Below are positions 14,753 to 25,422 of a stretch of 64,000 bases of DNA, piece after piece. The stretch's first letter is position 1; each line of letters starts with the position of its first letter. Below the pieces are notes generated by a model that did not search any database, was not told the DNA's origin, and saw only the letters and a program-made list of their open reading frames with translations. A program made the position numbers and the translations under genes. The stretch lies in NCBI RefSeq assembly GCF_021155765.1, contig NC_060105.1, forward strand, positions 1,488,001 to 1,552,000, given 5' to 3'. The stretch comes from Diprion similis. Taxonomy: Eukaryota; Arthropoda; Insecta; Hymenoptera; Diprionidae.

Positions 14753-17700
14753 CTCCTCCTTAATTACTTTACTTCGTAATAGTTTGAAACTTACATAGGG
14801 TAAAGGTTTTGTTAAAATATCGGCTATTTGTTCGTTACTCTTTACATGTTTTAAGGTAATAGTAGATTCTAAATGTTCTTGAATGAACTTACGTGAGATG
14901 TCTATGTGTTTCTTTCCTTTTGTAATTCTCCCTTCATGGGTGTTTTGCAACATACAGATAGCTGATCTGTTATCAACGTATAAAGTTGTGGGTTCATTTA
15001 GATTTGTAATGCCTAGCTCGCTACCTAAACGTCGTATCCAGCAAATGTCATCAATAGATGATACTGCTGCTCGATATTCAGCCTCGGCTGTAGAATTTGC
15101 TACATGGCGTTGCTTCTGTGTGTGCCATACAATAGGGCCTCCTCTCAAAATAAGCACACCACTTGTTGACTTTCCAGTCACTGGATCTCCTCCATAATCT
15201 GAGTCAGTATAGGCTATTACGTTATCATCTCCGTTAAAGAAGATTCCAAAATTCGTTGTGCCATTTAAATATTGAAACACACGTTTTACCATTCTCCAAT
15301 GACTCGTCATCGGTTTACTCATCTGTCTACTAAGATAGTTCACTGCAAAGCTAATATCTGGACGGCTAATTGTAGCTAAATAAAGTAAGCTACCTATGGC
15401 TTCACGATATGGATTTAGTTTATCAAGTGGTTGATCGTTTACAAATTTTCCTTCGTCAGTTATCATACCACGTTCCATCGGTGTGGATACAGGACTAGAG
15501 TTTTCAAGGTTGAATCTTTTGATAATTTTCTCAGTGTACTGGACTTGGTTTACGAAAATGCCATTTGAATTTACTTCAATATTCATCCCTAAATATGACA
15601 GACGATTGCTTGTAGCAGTATTAAATGTGATCTCAAACTTTTGATTCACTTTTCTCAATATTTGTACTAGTTTAGATTCATCTTTTCCAGCAATTATTCC
15701 GTCATCAACAAATAAGATCATAATGACGGTTCTGTCTTTATTATAATATACACACGGATCATCTTCAGTATTTTCTAATCCAAATGTTTTTAAGTACGAT
15801 GAGATTTTCTCATTCCAATTTTTAGGTGATTGCTTCAGACCATACAGACTCTTAATGAGCTTACAAACGCGTCCTGAATCATCATCAAATCCTTCAGGTT
15901 GATACATATATATATTTTCTTCTAATTCACCGTGTAAGAAGGCTGTTCTAACATCGAATGTCATTAGCTTCATTTTGTTTGACGCGGCAAGACTTAGCAA
16001 CAATCGAATAGATGCATGACGAGCAACAGGACTAAACGTTTCAAAATAATCTATACCCTTTTCCTGTTCAAATCCTCGCGCTACTAATCTAGCTTTCTCT
16101 GTACCATCGGATTTTTGACGTAAAACCCAACGGCAGGATAATGGTTTAGCATCTTTCGGTAGTTCTACTAATTTCCAAGTATTCATTTTGACTAGAGACT
16201 CGAATTCATTTTGCATTGCTTTGTACCAATTTTTATCTTTCAGTGCTTCAGATACGGATATATCTTCTACTTCACCTATCATTGCACAATTGTTTGCGCT
16301 ATTTATCCAGCCTGTCTCATACTCGGCAAATTTTCTGGGCATTCTTAACTCGTTACGATTTCTTAACTTTACACCCTCATTTTGATTTTCAGCTTCAACT
16401 ATTTCGGAGTTTTGGCTTTCATCTGAAGTGTCATTGTCAGGTGTATCATATTCCGAATCTACTGACTCAATTTCAATATTTTCATTTTCGTTTTCATTTA
16501 GAGGCATCTGCATTTCGGTTAGACTTTGATTTGACTTAAATTTTTCATCAAAAATTACATTTTCAGAGCTTATCACATCATTTTTATCTTTGACATAGAT
16601 TCTGTAACTCGGTGAATCTAAATCGTAACCTACAAATATACCTTTTATCGACTTTTTACCGATTTTTGTTTGTTTATGCTTTGGTAACAAAACGTAACAG
16701 TCACATCCAAAGATTCTTAGCTTACTTATGTCTATTGTGCGTCCAAACCACAGTTCGGCTGGTGTTTTATTCTTTTGTGAGCTTGTACCAGTCTGATTAA
16801 TTGTAAATACTGCGTAATTTATTGCTTCGGCCCACAAATTTTCATCTAAACCTTTCGATTGTATCGCAGTTCTAGCTGCCTCTACGATTGTACGCATTTC
16901 ACGTTCGATTCGACCATTTTGTTCTGGCGTATATGTATTAGTCTTGCTATGAAGAACTCCTAGATTGTCTAATAGTTTCTTAGTATCACAATTTTTAATC
17001 TCCGTGCCATTGTCTGACCTGAGAGTCTTAACTTTTCTGTCAAATTGGTTTTGCACCATTTTTAGGAATATGTCTAATTTTGTAACTGCCTCGTCTTTGG
17101 TTTTGAGAAAATAAACTGTTCGGTAATGTGTAAAGTCATCTTTTAGAAGAAGAAAATATTTCGCTCCTCCTAAAGATCTAGTTTCTATCTCACCTAAGTC
17201 TACGTGTATCAGATCCAGCGGTCGTGAGGCTACTTTACTATTTTTCGGATGAGACACCCTGTGTTGCTTCCCGTAAGCACATCCTTCGCAAACATACTCT
17301 TCCCAGTCGTTGATATATTTAATACCCTTTTTATCTAATACGTTTTTAATATACTTAATGTTTTGGTGCGCCATTCGTTCGTGCCACTGCTTTATAGAAA
17401 TACTGACTAGACAACTGTCTGAACGAACTGACTCACTCTTTGTACTTTCTGACCTATCCATACGAAACATCATTTTGAATAAATTTCCTTCCCTATTTGC
17501 TATGGCGACAATCTCATTTTCATTTTTAGTCATGAAATAGGAGTTTTTTGCATCTGCAGTTTGAATGTAACCCTTATCTAATATTTTAGTAACAGACAAT
17601 AAATTGAAAGGCATCTTTGGTGTGTGTAGTACATCCTTTAGCTCAATTTTACACCAACGCTCACCGTCGAATGCTTCTAACTTAACATTCCCTATGCCTA

Positions 17701-18775
17701 TCCCTTCAATTTGGGTTGCGTCACCGATCACGACCATTACAGGCTTTTCGAGTTTTACATAATCACTCATCCATTCCATATGAGACGTCATGTGCTGTGT
17801 CGCAGCACAGTCTTGGTACCATAAATCACTACAATTTGGTAAAGAATTTATGTGATTTACATTTGCAGCTGATAGGCTTATTGTTATAAATGCTCGTCTA
17901 TCACTTTTACCTTTTGTGGACTCTTCTTTATCAGACTTTTCATTCTTTTCTTTGTTGTTCCAACAATCCTTTGCAAAATGACCCTTTTTCTTACAAATAT
18001 TACAGCCATAGTTTTTCTTACAATAGTCTAAATACTTTTCACATGGCCTACCTCGACAATCTTTCTTTAAATGACCTGCCTTTCCACACTTGAAACATTC
18101 AATTTTCTGACTCGGCGGTTTATAATCTTTTCCTGACTGTTTTGATATAAGAGCGTTTCGAGAATTATGGCTTTCGCCTTTACTTTCATTTAGTCTGTCT
18201 TCTTCTAGACGCAAAAATTCAAAAAGTTTGTTTAGATTTTTGTCTGTACTACTCATGCAATCCCAAGAGGTTCTGAAATGATATAATCTAGGTGGCAACA
18301 TATTCAGAATTCGCGATATAATCCACCCTTCCTTAATTTCTTCGCCTCCGGCTTTTAATCTGTCTGCATATTGCTGAATTTTCATGCAATTTTCAATTAC
18401 GGATTTGCTCTCATTATATTTATAACTAAAGAATAGCCTTTGTAAGTTTTCAATAGTAATATCTGACTTTTTCTCATATAGAGTTTCTAACTTTTCGAGC
18501 ATCAGCCTCGCAGTCGTACAGTTACAGATTTTCTTTGCTATATCGCTACTTACATTTAAACCTATAAGTGTTTGAGCTTCAATGTCTTTCTTCATCCAGG
18601 CCTTGACGCTTGCTTCAGTATCTGGTCCCTGCGGTTTAACCTCAGCACCCGTTGCGACTTGAAAAAGATCCTTAGTCTTTAAGGTTAGGTTCAGCTTGAA
18701 CCTCCATGACTCGTAGTTGACTTCTCCCTGACTGTCCTCTGCGAGATTTTCCAGTTGAGATCTGACTGTATCCAT
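14747..18775 (-). CDS. Copia-type Gag-Pol polyprotein, 1342 residues, intact
   Basis: A single open frame encodes all proteins needed for Ty1/copia retrotransposition. Order: Gag-like domain (1 to about 210); two CCHC zinc knuckles (C227-C230-H235-C240 and C258-C261-H266-C271); aspartic protease with D322 in a variant DCAAT motif; integrase zinc site H465-H470-C496-C499; catalytic triad D526, D588, E624; a linker with acidic low-complexity sequence (about 770-800); reverse transcriptase with D941 and FVDDG at 1022-1026; and C-terminal RNase H (YTDSDYGGD, STAEAEY, LYVDNRSA). No frameshift separates Gag from Pol, as in Drosophila copia, where Gag is made by alternative splicing; no such splice site was established here. 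The start is the first ATG after the primer site. Terminal Cys and stop (TGT TAA) lie in the 3' LTR. Confidence 0.98.
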   Translation of the reverse strand: MDTVRSQLENLAEDSQGEVNYESWRFKLNLTLKTKDLFQVATGAEVKPQGPDTEASVKAWMKKDIEAQTLIGLNVSSDIAKKICNCTTARLMLEKLETLYEKKSDITIENLQRLFFSYKYNESKSVIENCMKIQQYADRLKAGGEEIKEGWIISRILNMLPPRLYHFRTSWDCMSSTDKNLNKLFEFLRLEEDRLNESKGESHNSRNALISKQSGKDYKPPSQKIECFKCGKAGHLKKDCRGRPCEKYLDYCKKNYGCNICKKKGHFAKDCWNNKEKNEKSDKEESTKGKSDRRAFITISLSAANVNHINSLPNCSDLWYQDCAATQHMTSHMEWMSDYVKLEKPVMVVIGDATQIEGIGIGNVKLEAFDGERWCKIELKDVLHTPKMPFNLLSVTKILDKGYIQTADAKNSYFMTKNENEIVAIANREGNLFKMMFRMDRSESTKSESVRSDSCLVSISIKQWHERMAHQNIKYIKNVLDKKGIKYINDWEEYVCEGCAYGKQHRVSHPKNSKVASRPLDLIHVDLGEIETRSLGGAKYFLLLKDDFTHYRTVYFLKTKDEAVTKLDIFLKMVQNQFDRKVKTLRSDNGTEIKNCDTKKLLDNLGVLHSKTNTYTPEQNGRIEREMRTIVEAARTAIQSKGLDENLWAEAINYAVFTINQTGTSSQKNKTPAELWFGRTIDISKLRIFGCDCYVLLPKHKQTKIGKKSIKGIFVGYDLDSPSYRIYVKDKNDVISSENVIFDEKFKSNQSLTEMQMPLNENENENIEIESVDSEYDTPDNDTSDESQNSEIVEAENQNEGVKLRNRNELRMPRKFAEYETGWINSANNCAMIGEVEDISVSEALKDKNWYKAMQNEFESLVKMNTWKLVELPKDAKPLSCRWVLRQKSDGTEKARLVARGFEQEKGIDYFETFSPVARHASIRLLLSLAASNKMKLMTFDVRTAFLHGELEENIYMYQPEGFDDDSGRVCKLIKSLYGLKQSPKNWNEKISSYLKTFGLENTEDDPCVYYNKDRTVIMILFVDDGIIAGKDESKLVQILRKVNQKFEITFNTATSNRLSYLGMNIEVNSNGIFVNQVQYTEKIIKRFNLENSSPVSTPMERGMITDEGKFVNDQPLDKLNPYREAIGSLLYLATISRPDISFAVNYLSRQMSKPMTSHWRMVKRVFQYLNGTTNFGIFFNGDDNVIAYTDSDYGGDPVTGKSTSGVLILRGGPIVWHTQKQRHVANSTAEAEYRAAVSSIDDICWIRRLGSELGITNLNEPTTLYVDNRSAICMLQNTHEGRITKGKKHIDISRKFIQEHLESTITLKHVKSNEQIADILTKPLPYVSFKLLRSKVIKEEC
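14753..14761 (-). other. Polypurine tract of the copia element
   Basis: AAGGAGGAG on the minus strand directly abuts the 3' LTR, the expected place for plus-strand priming. It lies inside the Gag-Pol coding region, encoding part of the terminal KEEC. Confidence 0.85.
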
Positions 18776-18844
18776 GACTCGATTGTTTTCCAGACGTTTG
18801 TTATCCTCTTTTATTTCAGTTCATATGTATACCCTTGGTTATGT

Positions 18845-18858
18845 CTGGGCCCATAACC
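18845..18858 (-). other. Primer binding site, initiator tRNA-Met half-molecule type
   Basis: GGTTATGGGCCCAG on the minus strand begins at the first base inside the 5' LTR. It matches the complement of the anticodon stem-loop of initiator tRNA-Met, not its 3' end. This is the known copia mode of priming from a cleaved tRNA half. Confidence 0.9.
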
Positions 18859-19262
18859 TGTTGTAATATTTCTTTTTTTGGTTGGAAGTGGGTATACATA
18901 TATTGAATTTCAGTCTGGTTTAAATCTCTTATTTATTTGAGTTATTGTTAATAAGAACTGAAGAGGATAACAAAAGTACAAAAGGGGCCTTTCTTAGGAG
19001 TATTTATACTTGTATCGAAGCTTAACAATTTAACATACATTTAGGAATAATTTTACTGACGGATTTAGCAAGTACATGCAGGATTATATTGGATACACTT
19101 TCTTTGAAAATTTCACCATACTTGCTAGCTGACTGATTTCTGTTTCTTTGTACCGGAAGACGCAGCAGGAGCAGCTAGCGCCCTCAAGCCGCGTTTACAT
19201 TTTTCATTCAACTTAAGCTTGGTACTTATGTGCGACACTTAAAGTAATTAGGTATCTTAACA
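18859..19262 (-). repeat. 5' LTR of the copia element (404 bp)
   Basis: Reads the same as 14349-14752 throughout, offset by 4510 bp. The TATAAATA box corresponding to the element promoter lies at 19008-19001, and AATAAA at 18937-18932. Confidence 0.97.
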
Positions 19263-19680
19263 ATATACGTCGTGTAATTCTGCACTTTCACTGCACGCGT
19301 TACAGAATGGGAAAAATTTTAGTGCGTAACATTATGCCACTTGATAATTAAATTTGTGCTCAGAGTACGTGATGAAACGTACAATACATACATGAATATT
19401 AGATACACATATTGCGCATGAATCGTATTATATCTATAAATATACATAAAGGTATATCTAGAAAATTCGATAACTGGACGGATAATATCGTTCGAGGATT
19501 AACGACTGAGTTACTAATGGATACTCATCGTCAAATGTGATACCTGTTCTCCTTAGATAGTCGATTGCATTGCATTATCGCGAACACATAACCGTAACGA
19601 AGATCGCGAGCCGATACGATGAAATTTTAACACCAACTCATTAGCGTTATTTATATACTTTGCTTCAGCTTCAGCAAAAT

Positions 19681-19683
<3 letters not shown>

Positions 19684-19744
<61 letters not shown>
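19684..19744. repeat. (AT)n microsatellite
   Basis: About 30 uninterrupted AT units just right of the copia insertion. Confidence 0.97.
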
Positions 19745-19747
<3 letters not shown>

Positions 19748-22478
19748 ATACATGCATATTGCATGTGATTCTCGCGCTGTTAATGGTTAACGATGGAGTT
19801 GTTTTTTATTTTTTTTTTTGTGAAAATCGTTAAGTGTGAAAAGGGAAAGGGAATCTGTTTTTCTTGCCCCTGCTACATCATGCAGTTGAAAAGGATCGCG
19901 TGACTGTCGCAACGCACCTTCTACCTTCCACCTTAAACCTCAAGTGAGCGGCGGCCAGGGCATGAACTCCAAGTTGTGCTGCGGCACTGACCCCGGGACG
20001 AATAAATTATCGAACTTGATACATTATTGTCACGCAATGTTTGTTTTCATTTCGACTCGACCGTGGAGGACAGATTCGTAAATTCCTTATCTGCACAAGG
20101 TGAAGTAAAAAAGATGCAAGTTTACGATATACGTCTAATAGAAATAATAATCTATGATTAGTATAGGAAACTAATATTTGGTTAGCCGGTGTATAGCTTC
20201 TATCGCTCCGAGAGGAGTGGGTTGGGTTGGGTAGAAAGGTTCGGGTATATGGTACGGATGTATTATGTACGTGGGAGCTGTGGGTAAGTCGAGACTCAGT
20301 CAAGAAGGGTTTCCAGGAACGCCGGGCCGGGTCAAAAGATCGTATTGCCAAAGATTTCTCAAAGGCTGGTGGTGGTGGCTCCGTTGTTCTCTGAATCACC
20401 GAAATCTCAGTGGTCTGGCATTGTTCCCTGCGAGGCTCCCGTTTCTATAATCCCGTTTCTTAATTCCGATCGTCGACCAAGGCTGTCGGGATCACGGGGG
20501 TAGGAAGAGGAGGAGAGTGAAGTTTCGTCGATCGACAACTGCGCATGCATACGTAATTCCTCCCCCACCCCCACCCCTCGGAAAAACACGGGCTTATTTT
20601 CGCGCCTTTCGGAGATGCGAGGTCCTCCGAGTAGGGTTCGATACAAGGAGGCGGCCCAAAAGACAAAAAAGGAAGCTAATTGAACGGGGCCCGCGCGAGG
20701 CCTGAGCCTGCCGGCGTAAACGAGGTAAACTGCATCGTAAAGTACGGCCGGTCTTCGGAGCCTCGGAGGATCTCGTTTACTCCGAAAGGCGCGTATATGA
20801 GCTCTCCCGAGCCGGTGTGTTGTATGCAAGCACCTCGGATCGCGGGGCAGCTATAGAATCGCGTATAGGGACTCCGTGAGTCCGTACTCACGTAGGTATG
20901 TATGGACCCCGGGTGTTGTAGAGGTATAGGTATACGAAACCTCGATGATGGCGCGGAGCTCGAGGAGGGGGGCGGGCCCGAAACGGCCGACGGGTTCTCT
21001 CTCCTCGGTTCACGATCTATAGGCAGAGGCACCTATCACGCAGTCATTAGTTTCGTGGCTGAGGAGCCGGGCGTCGGTCCCACCGCCTCATATCTCATCT
21101 CGACGTGGCAGGGTGCAGAGGCCCTGCTCGGGCTACCTACCTAACACAAGCTCGATACAAATTTCCCCAAACAGTCCTCTTCTCGGAACAATCCAAGTCA
21201 AACATCCCGCTTCTGTTGTTCCTAGTTGCTTCGCACCGTAAACTACGATTCGTATAGTCGCAAGTGGAACTTGTAGACTTTGATTGTTCAATGGTCAACG
21301 ACAAGGACGGTGAGGTGAAGATTTTCAGAAAAATCAATCACAAGCTAGGCAAAGAAAGCTAGGCGACTATCCATCGTCGATAAATTCGTTGGCATAGTCC
21401 TATAATCCAGGTTGATCCAGGGTCACTCCGGGAGGCGTGTGTCGCAGGATTCTCGCTCGTCGCGCGAAGAGAGAGCGAAGCGAGCGAGGTGGAGTATAAG
21501 GAATATAAGGAGTAGAAGTAATAGAAGTAATAAGAATCCGCCGCGGTGCGTGGTTTCGTTTCGTACTCGTATCGAGAGGCGACGAGAGAGTGTCGGCGTG
21601 TAGAGCGAGGCGAGGGCGCAGCGCTCGTGTGTTTCCGGCGTTGTTCGGGCGTCGTCGGTCCGCTGACTGCCATCACTGGTTAGGTCGAGGAAGGGAAGCC
21701 GAGGCGTCGAGAGGCTCGCCGCGATTGGCCGAGAGTCGGAGCCGCCCGCCGAACCTCGAGCTCCGTGCGCGCCGCCGTCTCGGCAGCCTCGCAGTTAGCA
21801 CCGAGCAGCCATCAAGCGTACTTGGGGCCGTCTAAACACGTCGGTGTTTACATATATCGCGGTGGTATGATGGCCGTCCGCGTGTTTATTAACCCCGTTA
21901 TTATTCTACACCACGATCACCCGCTGCTGCTGCTCCTCGATCACTCTACGCGGCCGCCACGCGGTGGTGCAGTTTTTAGGCGCTGCGCGCTCCATGCTCG
22001 CGTGTAAAAACACTTACACACGCACACTCGACACCACCCACACGCACACGAACAAAAACACATACATACGCCCACCCATGCATATGTATATATACGTATA
22101 TACATATACACTCGCCCACGTATCACAATATATACATGTATGTATATAGAGTTGTATGTGTGTGTGTGTGTGTACAAGTCCCCTGTGTATATATAATATA
22201 AAATAGTAAATTGCATGTGTACATGCACACGTGTGCAGTGCGCGAACACGCTCGTTGAGTAAACTGGATTTAACGCGGCAGTTGCACTGATAATAATCGT
22301 TACAATAACAATAATAATTATTATTATTTTAATAACAACGACAACAACAATAACAAACCAGTTGACAAGTTTCTTAATGAATTTCGAACGGTCGGTTTTC
22401 ATTTTCTTTTCTTTCTCAGTTCTTTATTCTTCCCTTATTTCTATCTCTCGTCGTAGTCGTTGTTGTTGTTGATGACTG

Positions 22479-22499
22479 CCCCCCCCCCCCCCCCCCCCC
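22479..22499. repeat. Poly(C) tract, 21 nt
   Basis: Uninterrupted C run directly visible, upstream of pan exon 1. Confidence 0.95.
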
Positions 22500-23261
22500 A
22501 TCGCTCCGGTGCATCGTCTGTCTACCGACCTGTTTTAACACTGTGAATAATTAATTATTCTGTGCCCGCGTGTGCCTGTGTGTAATCGTCATCATCATCA
22601 TCATCGTCGGCGTCTCTTGTACAACGTAGTTTTGTTTTTGATAGATAAAAATGAATAAGTAAAAAAGTAAGAAGGAAATTTGTCGTGGAACGAGTTTGTA
22701 AACGAAAAGAAAAACAAATGCAGAGAGGACGCGGGAGAAGACGAGTTGTGACCGATAAGTTTTTCGTCAATTTTAATTTTAATTCTTTTGGTTTTTTCCG
22801 TTAATCTCTTCATCTCATAAAATACTCGCGTATGTGATTTTTCGCGAATAATGTTGCGGGAGTGTGAAGTGTGAAGAAGAAGAAGAAGAAAAAGAAAAAG
22901 AAAAAGAAGAAGATAACGAGAGGAGGAAGGATATTGATTCGATATATGCGCAAGAATTGGCGCATTAATACAAAGTGTGTGGTGATCCTGTTTTGTTTCC
23001 TGTTTTGTTTTGTTTATTTCGGTTTGCTATCCCTCGGAGAGAGCAGTGGTGTCGGTTAATAATCGTGCTACTTCCGTCGCGTATTCTCTCTTCACGGGAA
23101 AATAAGGAAGCGGAGGCGGGCAGAGTGAGTTCGGCGAAACGCCGAGACAAAGCCGGACTCTCGCCTCCCGAAGCCGACGCCGATAACGAGAGGACGGAAA
23201 AAAAGACACTCGAAGATCGGCCGATCGGAGGCTCGAGCTAATCCGCAAGCCGAGCGCAATA

Positions 23262-25390
23262 ATGCCGCACGTCAGCAGCAGCGGCGGTGGCGATGATCTC
23301 GGAAGCGAGGACGAGGTCAAAGTTTTCAAGGATGAGGGCGAGGACGAGAAACGATCCTCGGAGAACCTCACCGAGGAGAAGAGCTCCCTCATCGATCTCA
23401 CGGAGTCGGAGGTTAGTGCTCGATAATAAAACAAAACATAATCTAGTATAAAAAACGCGGGACTTGCTTGTTCTTCTTCTTCTTCTTGATTCGCACGAGT
23501 TCAAGTTGGTTGCGTTCAAACGCAACTGAACAAATGAATCTCTCTCATGCAACTTCAGAGTGCTCGCTTTTCATCGTGATAAAACAAAACCTAATCTAGC
23601 TATAGAAAACGCGGGCTTCGTTGTTGCCAACTTCGGACTATACGCCCGATTCGCACGAGGTTCAAGTTGGTTGCGTTCAAATCCAACGAAACAAACGAAT
23701 ATCTCTTATGCAACTTCAAAGTGTGTTAGCTTTTTATACGATACGTTAAGTTTATCGAATTTCAAATAATCGGAAGACCTTTCGTCTGCATGAAACTCAT
23801 CGTTGTTGTGAACTTGAACCTCGTTCGTTCTGGTTTTTTTTTTTTTTTTTTTTGCTTCATCCACGCGTGAAATGTGTCCACTTTTATTACATCACGCTCC
23901 TTCGTGACCGGGTGTTGTGGGTTATTAAAATATCGATTTGTTTCTGTACGATGTGGTTTGAATTCTTTGAAATTTTGTAAGATTGATTTCTACATTGTGA
24001 CGAAGGTATATATCACAGTCATTTTTTTAATCTAACACCTTGTCTGAAGATTATTTCGAATTGACGCCTGTGAGTTGAAATCGTGACTAGAAAGTTATAA
24101 TTCGACGTTGCTAATGAGATCTAACGCAAACTCGCATAACAAACGGATGGTGTGGAGGTACGTATACCCAATAATATTTGCCTGCGGAGAAAACCTGGCA
24201 TTATCGTCTTAAAAGCCAGACTCTACGGTGAAGTAAGTGTCCGTCTCAAGAAGTCTATGTTCAAACGACGGACGCCCCGAATAATATCCTCGAATCCATT
24301 CACGCGTTATTGGTTATAGCGGGTCTACGTTAAAATCAAACAAACAAACACGTGCAGAAACGACAATCAAGAATTATGACAGTAAAATAAGAGACGAGAT
24401 AAATAAAGAAAAAGAGGTAAAAGATCGGCGATCGGCGTTTGCTCGACGACGAGCAGACATCGCCTTGTTATGCCTTGTTTTAACGTAAACGAGGACGGGA
24501 AGTAGGCATTACCCGTCATCGTCGGACACAGGTGTAACAGAAATCACCACACCCCGTATAATCTGTGTTACAGGAAAAAGGATCACTTCCCGGAGGCAGC
24601 TACTCGACGGGAAAGACGACGGCCAGGTCGGACCTCAGCCCCGTTTACGGTGAGTCCAGCTTTTTGCGCTCTTCTTCATTTATCTCCTTCTCAGCCTTCC
24701 CGCCAATCGGTATAAAGTACCAACATCACGTTTTACCCCGTCTACAATAGTACCGTACAATACATTTGTCTCCCTGCGTATCAGTTCCGTCGGTACTGAA
24801 CTTCTCTCCCGTGGGGTGGTTTTCTGCTGCAAGATTCGTTATCAACATCATCGATATAATTAACGTTGTCTCCATAATTGACAGGAATACATTGGTATTG
24901 GAATTTGAAATGACAAAAATGGATTTGAAATCGTATCACCGGGATTACCCCGGTCGTCTTGAAGAACGCATTACGAAACGCAAGGCGGAGATGGATTGAC
25001 TTCGTTTCACGTTAAACCGACCGTCGAGACGACATAACAATGAGCGGCAATGATATCTCGTTGCGTTGTCGAGTAATTGACGACGGCGAGCCCCCCTCCC
25101 CCCACAATACCCCTCTCTCATCGGGTGTAGGAGGCGCGTCGTATTCCCGCTAGATAGCCCCGAGTCATTTAGGCAACCTACTATAGCGTCGTTGGACGCT
25201 ACGCCGTAGTCCAGCAAAGAGACACACAATCGACAAACTGCTTTTCAACATCGGTACAGTTTAGTTTAGTCCGGGATTCCTGCAGCATCGTTCGTTCTCT
25301 TTTTATTGTTAGTTCGTTCAGTTTTGTATAAGACTTTGGCTGTTTTTCACTGCGACGTGTAAATGGAGAGGCAAAAAGCATCACACCACC

Positions 25391-25422
<32 letters not shown>

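Larger units (their letters stand above)
14344..19267 (-). mobile_element. Complete Ty1/copia LTR retrotransposon with target-site duplication
   Basis: A full-length element of 4914 bp (14349-19262) in minus orientation, flanked by the 5-bp direct repeat ATATA at 14344-14348 and 19263-19267. It contains, in transcription order, the 5' LTR (19262-18859), a primer site, a single Gag-Pol frame (18775-14747), a polypurine tract and the 3' LTR (14752-14349). The two LTRs begin TG and end CA on either strand and no mismatch was found on reading them side by side. The reading frame is uninterrupted. RNase H follows reverse transcriptase and integrase precedes it, which is the Ty1/copia (Pseudoviridae) order rather than gypsy. 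This indicates a recent insertion that may still be able to move. The ATATA duplication sits in AT-rich DNA, so it is weak alone but is exactly placed. Confidence 0.97.
19268..23261. promoter_or_regulatory. Upstream region of pangolin, GC/CpG-rich, probable promoter and 5' UTR
   Basis: No protein gene is recognised. From about 20.2 to 21.85 kb the sequence becomes strongly GC- and CpG-rich, with purine-rich GAGAGAGCGAAGCGAGCGAG-type motifs near 21.47 kb. From 22.0 to 22.5 kb it is AC/TA-rich with a poly(C) tract, then GAA-rich (22875-22915) up to the pan start codon. The open frames here (20407-20829, 20676-21032, 23027-23434 and others) overlap on both strands and look compositional. The region most plausibly holds the pan promoter and untranslated exons, but no transcription start can be fixed. 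Confidence 0.4.

Noticed and set aside
22871..23059. Lys-rich frame just upstream of pan
   Set aside because: It is the translation of a GAA/AAG repeat and most likely lies in the pan 5' untranslated region.
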